DNA of 64,000 nt from positions 1-64,000 of the forward strand of contig QRFJ01007232.1 of assembly GCA_006176705.1 (NCBI GenBank), read 5' to 3'. A program made the position numbers and the translations under genes. Source of the DNA: Cocos nucifera (Eukaryota > Streptophyta > Magnoliopsida > Arecales > Arecaceae). The notes under the pieces are model-generated. The model saw only the letters and a program-made list of their open reading frames with translations, was not told the origin of the DNA and did not search any database. This document shows, piece by piece, positions 34,625 through 46,073 of the stretch; within the stretch, counting starts at the first letter, position 1, and each line of letters starts with the position of its first letter.

Positions 34625-35680
34625 TGTTGATGCAGAATCTGGTCGACGTCGGATCAAGCTAAAATTGAGGAAGAAGAGGATGCCGCTGGTGATCTATAAA
34701 ATAAAGTTCCATCCGGAGTCGGTGGTGGTGGCTCCAATAGGACCCTCCGATGATCAAGTCAGCTCTTCTGGCCAACAAAAATGGAGTGCTCAAGAAAGAA
34801 CTCAGTAGAATTTTGGGAAGAAGAAGAGAGCTTAGAGAAAATGTATCTGAAGGATTCTTTTTTATAGATGGAGCCTGTCATAACCGTTCGATAGTGGGCC
34901 TCTCAGAATCATGTGGAATTTATTATAGAGAGAGGTATTGCTCGTAATAGACTGATAATGACAGTCGTAATCGTTCGATAGTGGGGTCGCCAGTTTGTTG
35001 AGATTTAATAGTCGAAGTCTGAAGAAAGCAAGCATTGGTTGGTAAAGAACTTTGACATATATCAATTTCAGAGGAGTTTGGACTCCTAAAGGGAATACAG
35101 CTAGAGGGGATCATCTAGGAGGAATACTACTTGAAATTTGGAAGTAATCCACTAGAGGAATCTAGATGAAGTTTGACTGAAGAAGATATCCGGAAGAAGT
35201 TCGGCTCCTATAAAAATCCGACTGAAGGAGAGGTTCGGAAGGAGTTCAGCTGAAGGAGAAGTCTGGAAGAAGTTCGGCTCCTGGAGGAATTTGATTGAAG
35301 AAAAAATTCAGAAGGAGTTTGGCTCCTAAAGAAATCCGATTGAGGGAGAAGTCTGAAAGGAGTCCGACTAATGAAGAAGTCTGGCCAAAGAAGAAGTCTG
35401 GGAGGAGTTCGACTGTTGTAGGAGTTTGGCTACTAGAGGAGTCCAGATGGGGTTCGATTGCTAGAAGAGTTCGGCTGCTTGAAGGAGTTCGGCTAGGGTT
35501 CAGTTGCTCAAGGAAGTCCAAGAAGGGTTCGGCTATCGGAGGAGTTCGATTGTTAAAGAAGTTCAGCTGAGGTTCGACTGCGGGAGGAAGAATTTTCAAT
35601 CGAAGCTCTTCTGTGATTATCAGTCGTATTAGGCTAAGCATCAGACTGGACTTCGATGGAAGTGGGGTTTATCCCCAACA
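34625..35680 (-). repeat. F 5' LTR
   Basis: 1056 bp, + strand TGTTGATGCAGAATCTGG to TATCCCCAACA. Same internal sub-repeats as the other LTR (35150-35600). On minus the LTR is followed by GGATTAGCGCTAGAAGGAG, the position of the PBS; I cannot assign the tRNA. Confidence 0.92.
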
Positions 35681-35685
35681 ATACC

Positions 35686-37448
35686 AATGTTACTTATACT
35701 GATAATCTTTCCTTTGCCATTATCTCAAAAGGTAATATTTCTCCACTTTTAGCATCAAGCGTGATGAATTGGAACTCATTATCGGTCATGTGTCTTGAGC
35801 ATCCACTGTCAAGATACCATCTTCGATTTTTTTCTTTGGATGCAAGATACACCTACATGCAAAATTAAGTTCGTACTCTAGGTACCCAAGTTTTCTTGGA
35901 TCCTTTAAGGTTAGTCACAATGATTCCTTTTGGAACCCATATTTTTTTTATATTTAAATTATTAGAAAAATATGTATAAGATTTGTGTCCTAGTTTACCA
36001 CATTTAAAGTAAGTAACATTTGAAAACTTATTACTTTATGAATCGACAAAAATATTTTTCAAAAATTTTTATTTTCTTAGGTGGTTATAGCCTAGACCGG
36101 CCTTATCATAAATAGTCTTTTGATTTTCAAGAATCATATGAAGTTTATTTCAACTTAAAGTAAAATTTTTAACTATCGATTTTAGCTTGTCGATTTTATT
36201 TTCCAAATTTAGATTCTCTTGAGTTAAGACTAGTTTTTCACTTAGAATAATTTTTTTTTTAGCAAGACTTGATTCTTAAATTTTAGTTCTTTATTTTTAG
36301 TTTTTAATTTTTTTAAATCATCTACTAAATTATAGAAGGCTTCTTGAAGTTCTTCAAATGTAAATTCATTTGAGATTTCAGCATTTACCTCATTTTCATG
36401 TGCCATAAGGTACAGGTTGGCTTGTTCATGAGCTTCTTTTTCTTTGGAGCTTAAGTCATCACTGTCACTCCATGTTGCCACCACAGCCTTTTGTCTTGTA
36501 TTTCTTGAGAATCTTTTTAAGTTGAGAACATTCAAACCTAAAGTGCCCCAGCTTCTTATGTTCATAGCAAATAAGGGACTACTTCCTATCATTTTTCTTG
36601 CTATGCTCTCCTTCGATAGGTAGCCTCTTCCTCATCCCTTGTTTTCTTTTCAAAAATCTCTTAAACTTTCTTGTAATGAGGGCTATTTCTTCATCTTGTT
36701 CTTCATCTTCCATTTTATCAGATTCCACATCTTGTTGAGTGGTGGATTTAAGGGCTATCATCTTCTTTTTCTTGATATCTTCTTCTTAATATTGTTTCAT
36801 GCTTAGCTTGTGCATCATTAATAATCTTAGAAGCTCCTCCAAGGATAAAACATTCAGATCTTTGGCTTCTTGAATTGTAGTCATTTTGGCCTCCCATGTT
36901 CTTAGCAAAGATCTAAGAATCTTCCTCACAAGATTACTGTTAAAATAAGACTTATCAAGACTTTTAAGACTATTTATAATGTCTGTAAATTTAGTAAATA
37001 TTTCAGTTATTGACTCATCATGCTTCATTTTGAAAAGTTCATATTTGTGCACAAGCATGTTAATTTTTGACTTCTTAACTTGATTAGTGCCTTCAAGAGT
37101 TACTTCTAATCTATCCTATATTTTTTTAGCTGACATGCATGTCGAAATGCAATTAAATTCATTAGCATCTAAAGCATAATATAAAATATTCATGACATTT
37201 GCATTGAGTTGAGCCATTTTCTTATCAACCTCATTCCATTCCTTTTCAGATTTGGTTGATTCCACACCATCAATTATCTTAGTGGGTGTGTGTGGTCCAT
37301 TAACTATGATACTCCACATATCATAGTCAAGTGCTTGTATGAATATTCTCATCTGAGCTTTCTAATAGATATAGTTTGATCCATTGAAAAGTGGAGGTCG
37401 GTTTATGGACTACCCCTCGGCTAGAGAAATACTAACTTAGGTTGCCAT
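35686..37448 (-). pseudogene. A2 gag and protease N-terminus
   Basis: ATG at 37448 (MAT, stop, VSISLAEG) is 50 bp after the PBS. Then RPPLFNGSNYIY, MRIFIQALDYDMWSIIVNGP, NANVMNILYYALDANEFNCI (37352-37116) and MLVHKYELFKMKHDESITEI, LLRTWEAKMTTIQEAKDLNV (37058-36786): the UBN2 gag fold. An acidic/basic linker precedes knuckle 1 (CYEHKKLGHFRFEC, second Cys lost). A coiled coil (EFTFEELQEAFYNLVDDLKK at 36592-36242) precedes knuckle 2 (YFKCGKLGHKSYTY, first and last Cys lost). Protease WYLDSGCSRHMTDNEFQF follows near 35800. F then interrupts. At least six stops or frameshifts. Confidence 0.87.
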
Positions 37449-37498
37449 AGATCTTTGACTCTTTGATGGTTAAATCAAAGTAGGGCTAGAGAATTGGA

Positions 37499-37509
37499 CT
37501 TTGATACCA
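37499..37509 (-). other. Primer binding site of A2
   Basis: On minus TGGTATCAAAG, two bases from the LTR; initiator-Met type with one change. Confidence 0.85.
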
Positions 37510-37511
37510 CT

Positions 37512-38736
37512 TGTTGCCTAACTATGCAACCCAAGAGGGGGGGGGGTGAATTGGGTTTTTAAAATTTTAATGCTAATTTAAAGTTGTCAAGATTGAATGA
37601 TGATATGCAAGTAGTGTGTGTGAAGCAATTTAGGTTAGATAAATATATAAAAGATTAGAAAGTAAGAATTTAATAAACTAAGAAAAGAAAAACAGCAAGC
37701 ACACCACAAACAATAAATATTTATAGTGGTTCGGTACTTTTCTTGTACCTACATCCACTCCCCAAGCTCCTACTTGGGAGTTTAAATTCTCTAAATGTAT
37801 TCAATCAGAATACAATATCGGTACTTCCAACTCTAGCTATCCCAAGCTAGCATACTTATTTTTTGGATACAAGCCAACCTAATACACTCTGATTTAAGGC
37901 TCGGATCAACCCTCCCAACTTTTGGAACTCTCCCAAAACTTGAATCAAAATAATAAAGTAGAGTATAAGAGTTAATAATAATTAAATACAAGTTTATCTC
38001 TCTTAATGAGCAAATAAAATCTTAAGAATGCTTTTCACAATAATGGAGGAAGCTTTTCTAATTTTCCTCAAGATTGTTGGAGACTTGAATGAGCTCTTGA
38101 GAGGTTGGTGAACTTCAAATGAAAGCTTCTTTGCTTGAAGATGACTTTTGCTTAGGACTGAATTAAATGTATCAATCTCTTATATTTATTTTCTTTTTAA
38201 AGCCTTTTAAATCTTTAAAAGGTAGAGGAGAGAATCCTAGACAAGATTTGTAGCCATTGGAGACCTTAAAGAAAGTCTTAAAAGCTATCAAAATGGAATA
38301 AAACTAGCCATTGCAAAAGATTTCTATCATAGGGATCGACTCATGGGTTGACCTCTGGCACAAGGGTCGACCTCTGAGATAGAATCTAGAAAATTAATAG
38401 TTTTGTATTTTCGACCTTCAGAACAATAGAGGTCGACCCTAGGGTCGACTCTTGGCATAGAAACAGCATGCCAAATAGCTTATTTCAGCAGGGGTAGACC
38501 TAGGGGCCAACCCATTTGCTTCGAACTTGATTTTCTCCCAAAATATGCATCCAAAAATCATGGGACTGCCTCCAGAGGATCAAAAATCTTCTATACTTGC
38601 TCTTGAGGCTCTCAGATCAAAACTTGATAAAATTATGATTTTGCCTCTAAAATATAAAAAATCTTTTTTCAAATTAAATTTATTAGTAATCCCCTCAAAT
38701 GCTTTGTAATCATCAAAATCAATTCTTGGAGAAATA
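37512..38736 (-). repeat. A2 5' LTR
   Basis: 1225 bp, + strand TGTTGCCTAACTATGC to GGAGAAATA (degenerate GGAGCAACA). A run of nine or more G at about 37537 replaces the GAGGAGGGG of the other LTR. GTCGACC-type clusters lie at 38335-38460. Confidence 0.92.
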
Positions 38737-38741
38737 AATAG

Positions 38742-38952
38742 TTTTTTCTTGCACGGGAGAGGATGAAGATGGTGGAGGCATCGAAGGAGGAGGCTGAGCA
38801 GAGGTTGCCGAAGGTGAAGGAGACTGAGATGACTTGGGATAATGATCTTGGTGAAATTTTGTCCATCGTTCTTCTCCATGAATCCCTCTTCTTGGCAGCT
38901 ATAAGAGGCAGGCATTTTTTATCTAAGAAGCAACTCATTTCTTAGGTGCCAT
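38742..38952 (-). pseudogene. Gag-like ORF, plant transposon protein type, N-terminal part
   Basis: Begins MAPKK at 38952 on minus and, through early stops, reads LPRRGIHGEERWTKFHQD and a Ser/Pro-rich segment (SQSPSPSATSAQPPPSMPP) up to the A2 target site. A Ser/Pro-rich low-complexity N-terminus is usual for this ORF type. It is continuous with 22452-23281 once A2 is taken out; the duplicated AATGG/AATAG lies at the joint. Confidence 0.6.
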
Positions 38953-39330
38953 AGATCCAAAATTCTCCTTGATTTTTAGTGGATTAAAGTTTCTAAGAGG
39001 TGGATTTAGGGTTCCCAGAGTTTAGCAGTGAGTTGGCTAAGAAACGAAGTTAAAAAGGTTTTACGAGATATCTCATTTAAAAATAATGTTCCCCAAAACT
39101 GAGTCAACTTATATTCAGGTTGAGTCAGCTCAGTGATGGGTTTACTAAGTTTTCATTAAAAGAAAAGAGTGAGCCGGCTCAGTCCAGCACAAACTAAACT
39201 GCCTAGGTTTCAAGGCAAAAATCATGCCTTTCTTAATGAAATTAAAACATGAATAATTCAAGAAAATCTATCATATTAGAAGCAATCAATTTAACATAAA
39301 ATATATATTTAACAACTCAATAAATTGGAT
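38953..39330 (-). other. Leader of the split gag-like ORF and unassigned sequence
   Basis: No ORF. It contains CTGAGTCAACTT, GAGTCAGCTCAGTGATGG and TGAGCCGGCTCA (39170-39181, a perfect 12-bp palindrome). It is probably the 5' leader or LTR remainder of the element carrying the split ORF; no PBS or clear LTR edge is visible. The boundary with Copia E lies somewhere at 39240-39330. Confidence 0.45.
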
Positions 39331-41297
39331 CAAATAAATTTAACTATTTTCTTATTGCATAAAATCTTTCTTAATTTAAGAGTTTAGTAAAAATATCTAT
39401 AATTTAATTTTCAGTTAACATATATTCAAGAATTATATTATTATTTTGTACATGCTCTTTAATAAAATGGTGTCTAACTTCTATATATTTTATTCTTGAA
39501 TATAGTATAGGATTTTTAGTTAAATTTATGGCATTTATATGATCACATCAAATAGCAATATTATTACAAGTAATACCATAGCTCTCTAATTATTGTTTGA
39601 TTCACAACTCCCAGCAATAATATATTTGGCTTCCACCGTAGACAAGACTACTAAGTTTTGTTTCTTGCTAGGCTATTAGAAATTGATATGTCCCACTTGT
39701 ACTCTTTTTGTCTAAGTAGAAACCAGAAAAATTTGAATCACTATATCATATTAAGTTAAATGAAGATTATTTTGAGTACCATATAAACCTACATCTTGAG
39801 TATTTATTAAATACTTAAAGATTCTTTTAATAGTAACTACATGTGAGTCCTTAAGATTTGATTGATAACGTGCACACATACATACACTAAACATTATATC
39901 TGGCCTACTTGCAATTAAATATAGCAAAGATCCAATCATAGCTTGATATAGCTTGGGATCTCTACCTTTTTTTTGGATCTTGATCAAGCTTGCAACTTAT
40001 GCTTATAGGGGTGCCACTTTCTTTGACATTCTCCATCCCAAAATTTTTTAATATTTTTTTGATATATTTACTTTGGTTGATGAAGAGCCCCTCATTTGAT
40101 TGCTTGATCTAGAGTCTGAGGAAGAAATTCAATTCTTCCATCATACTCGTCTTGAACTCTTCCTGCATAAGTCTAGTAAAATATCTACACAAGACTTCAT
40201 TAGTAGCACCGAATATAATGTCATCAACATATAATTGCACAATCAATAAATCATTTGATCTTCTATTTATGAATAATGTTTTATCTATATTACCTTTTTT
40301 AAAATTATTATTTAATAAAAACTTACTTAATGTGTCATGCCAAGTCTTAGGTACTTGTTTTAATCCATATAAAGTTCTTTTAAGTTTGAATACATGATTA
40401 GGCAAATTTTGATTTTCAAAACCCAGATTATTCTACATAAACTTTCTCTTCAATTAATTCATTCAAGAATGCACTCTTTACATTTATTTAAAAAAAATTA
40501 AAATTCATAAATAAAGTAAATGCTAAGATCAATCTAATAGTTTCAAGTCTAGCTATGGGTGTAAAGGATTCATCAAAATCAATATCCTTTTTTTAATCGT
40601 ATTCTTATGCAACCAATCTAGCCTTATTTTTAATTACATTGCCCTTCTCATTAAGTTTATTACTAAATACCCATTTTGTTTCAATTACTAAAAAGTTTTT
40701 AGATCTTTCAACTAATTTTCAGACTTTGTTTCTTTCAAATTGATTTAATTCTTCTTGCATTGCTGATATCCAATTAGGATCTTCTTTAGCTTTCATTATA
40801 TTTTTAAGTTTTAAATGTGATGCAAAAGTGAAGTAATTTATAGCTTTTCTAAGTGATGATCTAGTTTTAACACCATGAGATGTTTTAACACCATGAGATG
40901 GATCATCTATTATTAATTCCTTTGGGTAATTGGAATCATATCTCCATTCCTTTGTTAAATTTGATATACCTTGCTTACCTTGGGATTGTGGCACATCTTT
41001 TTCAACATCTTGCTCCATATCTTCTTTTTCTTAAAAAGGAGTATCTTCAATAGTTATGTTATTTAATTTTTTCTCAAGATTTTCTGCACCCACATCAAGC
41101 TCTTCTTTTATTGTTTTAAGAGAGTTAGTTTCATCAAGAATGACATGCAGTGATTCTTCTACAATCAATGTTCTTTTGTTAAAAACTCTATATATCCTAC
41201 TATGAGAGGAATAACCTAGAAAAATACCTTCATCTAATTTTGAATCAAATTTTCTTAGTTTATTTTTACCATTTATTAGAATGAAACACCTACATCC
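39331..41297 (-). pseudogene. Copia E pol (integrase C-terminus, RT, RNase H)
   Basis: Minus strand, same lineage as A2. FDSKLDEGIFLGYSSHSRIY and RVFNKRTLIVEESLHVILDE at 41290-41130; WISAMQEELNQFERNKV (RT start) at 40720; FKLKRTLYGLKQVPKTWHDT and LLIVQLYVDDIIFGATNE (YVDD near 40222) at 40405-40109; GSLLYLIASRPDIMFSV and FKYLINTQDVGLYG at 39987-39751. RNase H down to about 39400 is badly broken. The N-terminal part is cut off at 41298 by LTR G. KTSHGVKT is a short tandem duplication near 40885. Confidence 0.85.
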
Positions 41298-43649
41298 TAA
41301 AAGAAATATACCCTATAAGCCAATCGAAATATGTAATTTGATAGGTTATTCTTTTATCTTCCAGACTCATGTAATGATATTTTATGAATAAATAAAGGTA
41401 TTTATATTTCATCATATACTATATCTTATAATTTATTTAAGATTATGATGAACCCCATAGATTAGGACTATGATTTTAAGATTATGATAAGATCATACTT
41501 ATGAGATCTAAAATCTTAAAATCCTAATTTAAAATATTCTTGGTTGATGGAATATTGACTTGGAGATCAATGTTTCCAAAAAGGCTGGCACATCCTATGT
41601 ATACTCGATGGAGAGGATAATTGATCTCACAATCACTTGTATGAGATATTAATATAAGGATATAGATGCTTATTAGAGAATGAGTTCACTAAATTGATCC
41701 AACTTGAGAATATCTTATGGAATCTTACTTGCTTATCAAAAGATATTTCTTGTAGTGGCAGTTGTGCATGTAATCTTTTAACCTGAGATTGCCATTGAAC
41801 CTTGTATGCATAAATCCATATTTTGGTTCATACTCATTCATGACTTAGTCATGTACGGGATATTTTGGATATGGTGGATTGCATATGGAGGTTGTGAGTA
41901 GGTCAACATGAAATCGATAACTCCTAGTAAAAGGAGATCGCATCCTACTTGCTTCAATCGAATGATGATTCAAGAAATCTTTCATCAAAGCATAATGAAC
42001 ATTAGAAATAGTTTTTAATATTGCATTAATTGAATCATCATTATAAGATTGAGAAAAATATGAATATGATATTAGATTTGATATGATTTCATATCCAGAA
42101 TCATATTTGGGATGCAGGATGATTGCAAAATCGAATTGCACGGTAACTTACCACTGAAAGATATTTTTAGTTTTTTTATCAAAATTCCATATCTTCTAGA
42201 TAGACATGATACATTGCTAGATGTCAATCTTATTTTATGGGTTTGATCAAATTAAAGAATTTAATTTGATCATCAATTAGAAAGGATTCTAATTGTTCGA
42301 ATTGGGTCGGCTCAATTTAACCTAAATCAGTTAGATTGGTTTCTAATCAAATTAGGTCAACTTGAACATGGACCCACTATTGGCTAAATGTGGAGCCTAA
42401 TGAATCACACACAAAGAAAATTGATTAGGATCTAATTGGATTATATCATGTTTGAAAGTTGAACAAGCTTCCACATGTTGCAAACCCCTAACTCCAGCAT
42501 TTGAATCGAATTTGAATTTGGTTCCAATTTGGGCTAATTAAATCTAATTTAATCCAAATCTAATTTAGATTGTTAATTGGGTTGATCCATGTCTAATTAG
42601 GCCATAGGATGGGCACCTCAAATCTGCTTTCCATGCATTAGAGAGTCTCTCTCTTGGTACGTGAGGAATGATATATGCGCTAGGGTGTTTTGGCGCATGA
42701 TTTGAAGTGGTGCCAACTTCCAATCCTTATCCTAATGTTCAAGTCACGTAACTTTTATTTGCATGGACTTCAGATATTAGAAGGGCATAGAGGAGTCCTT
42801 CCGTAGGTGAAACTTCTCATTGGTTATCTGAAAATTGGATAAGGGAAGCAACTTAGCCACCCTCTCCTTTGTTGGCGCCACTTGGACCAAGAGTCCAAGT
42901 GGATTGAAACATTGACTCATTCCATGCCCCATTTATGAATGGCACCTTCGATAAGGACCATTAGATGGTCTTCAGATCAGATCCAAACCCTTCAATTATT
43001 TGGCACCATATATGTGAAGTCCTGCAACACTTCAAAAAGTACCATGAAATTATTTCTGCACCAAAAAGTCCTTCTACGAGAAGACGTCTCTTCGAATTAA
43101 TTTTCTTTGACTTCCACGTGTCCTCAGATTTAGATGGGACATGAGATTTTTGAATGGGAATAAGATAAGATTAAAGGAGGAGCATGAGATATTGTGGATG
43201 ACACCCATACGTAGATTATAAATGGGGGTGTGCATCGGGGTTCATTCCACTCATCCCAATCCTTTCTTTCTTACAACCTCTCCCCATTGTCCAATTTTTT
43301 TCTTCCTTCCCTTATTAAGATAAGGTCTTAATAGGGACAAAGAGTCTTCTTTAAGATAAGGGTCTAGGAAGAAAATTAAGAAAGACAAGAAGAAAAGAAA
43401 GAAAGAAGGAAGGCTAGGAGGAAGGAAGCAAGGCTAAAGGAGTTTCTGCCCAATAGAATTCTTGGAAGAAGAATTTGGTGCTAGAAACCAATAGAAAAAA
43501 GAAGTTTATGGCTTGATCAAGTCTCTGTGTGGATCAACGTTGGAGGATGAATACGTGGGCACTTAGTAGAACCCCTGCCGAACCTCTGCCAAAATTTTGA
43601 TTTCAATTAGGGTTTAGCGATACAAGTATTATTCTATATCCTAAGATTA
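41298..43649 (+). repeat. LTR G (+ strand Copia LTR, 3' part truncated)
   Basis: Starts near AAAGAAATATACCCTATAAG, similar in layout to the Copia-1 LTR start. It has a TATA box at 43217 followed by a pyrimidine-rich leader and ends where TGTTATAAAT of LTR K begins. No PBS or coding of its own is present, so it is a truncated or solo LTR inserted in Copia E integrase. Confidence 0.65.
43217..43224 (+). promoter_or_regulatory. TATA box of LTR G
   Basis: TATAAATG, followed by GGGGTGTGCATCGGGG and a C/T-rich stretch. Motif-based call only. Confidence 0.5.
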
Positions 43650-45917
43650 TGTTATAAATATTGGGAAAGTGGGGTAGTTCCATACATGCAATTTAAAAAT
43701 TTTTGCAGCAAAATAGACTAGATTAATAATTTAATCTAGATTATATATAAGAGATCAAATCTAAACTAGCATGCCCAATACCTTTAACAAGTTTTATGAT
43801 GCATAAGGATCTAAATAAATAAAATCTTGTATCGATCACATCGATGCCCTAGATCAGGTCTAACTTTTAGAACTAATCTAGTTCTAATCTAATGAGTTCA
43901 GAACTCATTATCTTTGTGTGGGTTGATGAACACCACTATTGATCTCGAAGATTCAAGATTCTTGAGGGTTGCTTATAGCTACATGGGATGTCTGGCCTCT
44001 ATGAATCATCCACTTGAAGCTCCAATCTAATCAACCTTCTCGGAAGTGCTAGCTCATGTGAAAGGCTATCTTATGGCTGATTCTTCTTCATTTTCAGAGC
44101 CTCTAAACATCTTCAGATCTGAAGAAGAACTTCAAGGAGGATTTGGTGGGAGAAGAAGAGGGAGGAGAACAAACTTCTCTCTTAGAATTTCCTCACAAGA
44201 AAACCTAGATCAGATCTAGGTCTCTCTCTCACCCAAAAAGGAACTAGTTTCCTCTAAAACACGACAAGGGAGAAGACCACCCAAGCCTCACGCCCAAAAC
44301 CCTAGATCCTCTCTTTGGTCATCCAAAAGCCAAGCAAAATCACATCTCCAACGTCCAAGAGGTCCCTTATATAGAGAAGAGGATAGGGTTGATGAGTCAT
44401 GGGTTGGTTTGAATCAAATTCAAACTATGACTCATCACTATCTCAAATAGAATTCAAATTAAATCTAAATTCTATTTAATCTTCATCCAAGAGCTCTTAG
44501 ATTGGGTGACAACTTGGGTAGGGGCATAAGAATTCTTCATGCAAAATACTTTTAGTGTGGAGGATTGTTGGCGCACAAGACTAGGTAGAGTAGGGTGCAG
44601 TCCAAGCTTTTTGGACTCTTTATTTTAGTTATTTGATTTTAACTAATTTAGATCCAAATAAATAAGAGTGAACCTAATATAATTAGGCACCTTATGGTCT
44701 TAATTAATCCCAATTAATTGAGCCAAAGATCTGATCAACTTAGAAATCATACACCCTTGGCGATTAGGTCATCTCATAACCTAATCGGGTCAAACCAACT
44801 TGAATCCAATTCAATTGGATTTGATCCAAATATCAATGCTTAATCAAATTGAGCTAATTAGCAATTCAATTGCTAACTAATCCACCTATAATTTACTAAC
44901 TCTTAGTGAATTAATTCATTACAACTTTTGCACAAAATTAATCATTAATCGTATTGATAATTAAATTCTTAAATGATTCTCAATCATTTATCAGCCATAT
45001 GATCAATCAAAAACTTCTTTTGAGTGTGACCTCATAGGTTCGAACTTAAGCTGATAGCATAGAAATAACTTTCTATATCAATCAAAATAATTATCTAGCA
45101 ATGGTACCTGATATCTGGATAGGCCGAATGTATGTTAAGCAACATCTAAGAACTTAAAGACATATGGTTATCGTATAATTAATCCCTTTGACCTCAAGTG
45201 CTCAAAAAGACCTAGGGTTTAATTGTAAAACCTAAATGAGTCAACCACATTATAAATCAATCTTTTATATCCATCACATGGATTGCCCTAGCCTAGGTCT
45301 TGCTAAATTGAAATATAGTGATGCACTATCTCAAATTTTACTTAGAGGAGTTAATTTCATCTTGACTCATGCACCGACTTAACAAGTATTTGACTGCATC
45401 TAAAAAACTTTCATCACTAAATTAAAAATTTAGGTAGTCTGGCACTAAAGTACAGCGAGTTGCTTGCAAGTCATCATGGTGATCTCAGGTCCGAGGGATA
45501 CTTATACCCATAGTCCTTGGAAACACTCTTGACAATAGAGTGCTCTAGAGCGGTCACATTCAGTGCTGATGTATCTATACATCTCACCAATATGCCATGC
45601 TAGTGTCTTCATACTCTTTTGTTAAGAGGACAACCAACCCATATGGCACACAATGACCCACACTCAATATACCTATCATCCTTATAATTGTATATCATTT
45701 GATCATGAACAAGTTTAAGGACTAAACGATAAATCCTTCTTTATCAACTTTATATAGTCCTAAGAACTTCATCACATCAAAGAAGTTCATTAAAAGATGT
45801 ACACTATATAATAAATCAATCAAAATAATTTTTATTCATTTATAATTTATATACATATTCAATGAGCACAACCATCTACATCCTAGATGATTGGCTTTTG
45901 GGATACTTTTTTCAGCA
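43650..45917 (-). repeat. LTR K (minus-strand Copia 3' LTR)
   Basis: About 2.27 kb. On minus it starts TGCTGAAAAAAGTATCCC directly after CCAAATGAGAGT and ends CCAATATTTATAACA. It is related to the J and Copia-2 LTRs (shared ATGAAGTTCTTAGGACTAT and GATTTATCG blocks). It lies tail to tail against LTR G. Confidence 0.7.
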
Positions 45918-46073
45918 ACTCTCATTTGGACTAATGCTAATCAGTATAGTATCATATACCCATCTTTGACTTGTAATCATCAAACTTCTTGACTTCAAGG
46001 GCTTTAGTAAATGGGTTGGCTAAGTTCTCTTTTTCATCGATCTTTCGAAGGTCGACGTCATCCTGATCCATGG
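45918..46073 (-). pseudogene. Copia K pol C-terminal scrap
   Basis: About 150 bp homologous to the last part of J pol (58950-59100): a GATCxATG-GTCGAC-ATCGATGAA stretch and the final tail before the polypurine tract. It is cut at 46074 by element L. Confidence 0.65.

Larger units (their letters stand above)
29872..35680 (-). mobile_element. Element F: complete non-autonomous gypsy element (RIRE2/Dasheng-like gag)
   Basis: 5.8 kb with LTRs 29872-30928 and 34625-35680 and a perfect target duplication ATACC (29867-29871 and 35681-35685). Orientation is minus: gag runs 34500 to about 33050, and a purine tract on minus (AAAAGTGGGGGGACTAT, about 30929-30945) abuts the left, 3' LTR. Between gag and that tract lie only a scrap of the pol C-terminus, a stem-loop region and a 1.3 kb minisatellite. 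Integrase, RT and protease are absent. It interrupts A2 between protease and integrase. Confidence 0.92.
23287..38736 (-). mobile_element. Element A2: complete 15.4 kb Copia element interrupted by gypsy element F
   Basis: Minus orientation. 5' LTR 38736-37512, PBS 37509-37499, gag and protease 37448-35686, integrase-RT-RNase H 29866-26941, AT-rich spacer 26940-24513, PPT, 3' LTR 24498-23287. Flanks are AATGG (23282-23286) and AATAG (38737-38741), a 5-bp target duplication with one change. F (29872-35680) splits protease from integrase. Removing F gives about 9.6 kb. Gag, PR, IN, RT, RH order is Copia; two zinc knuckles and a long spacer before the 3' LTR resemble the SIRE/Maximus lineage. Confidence 0.9.
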
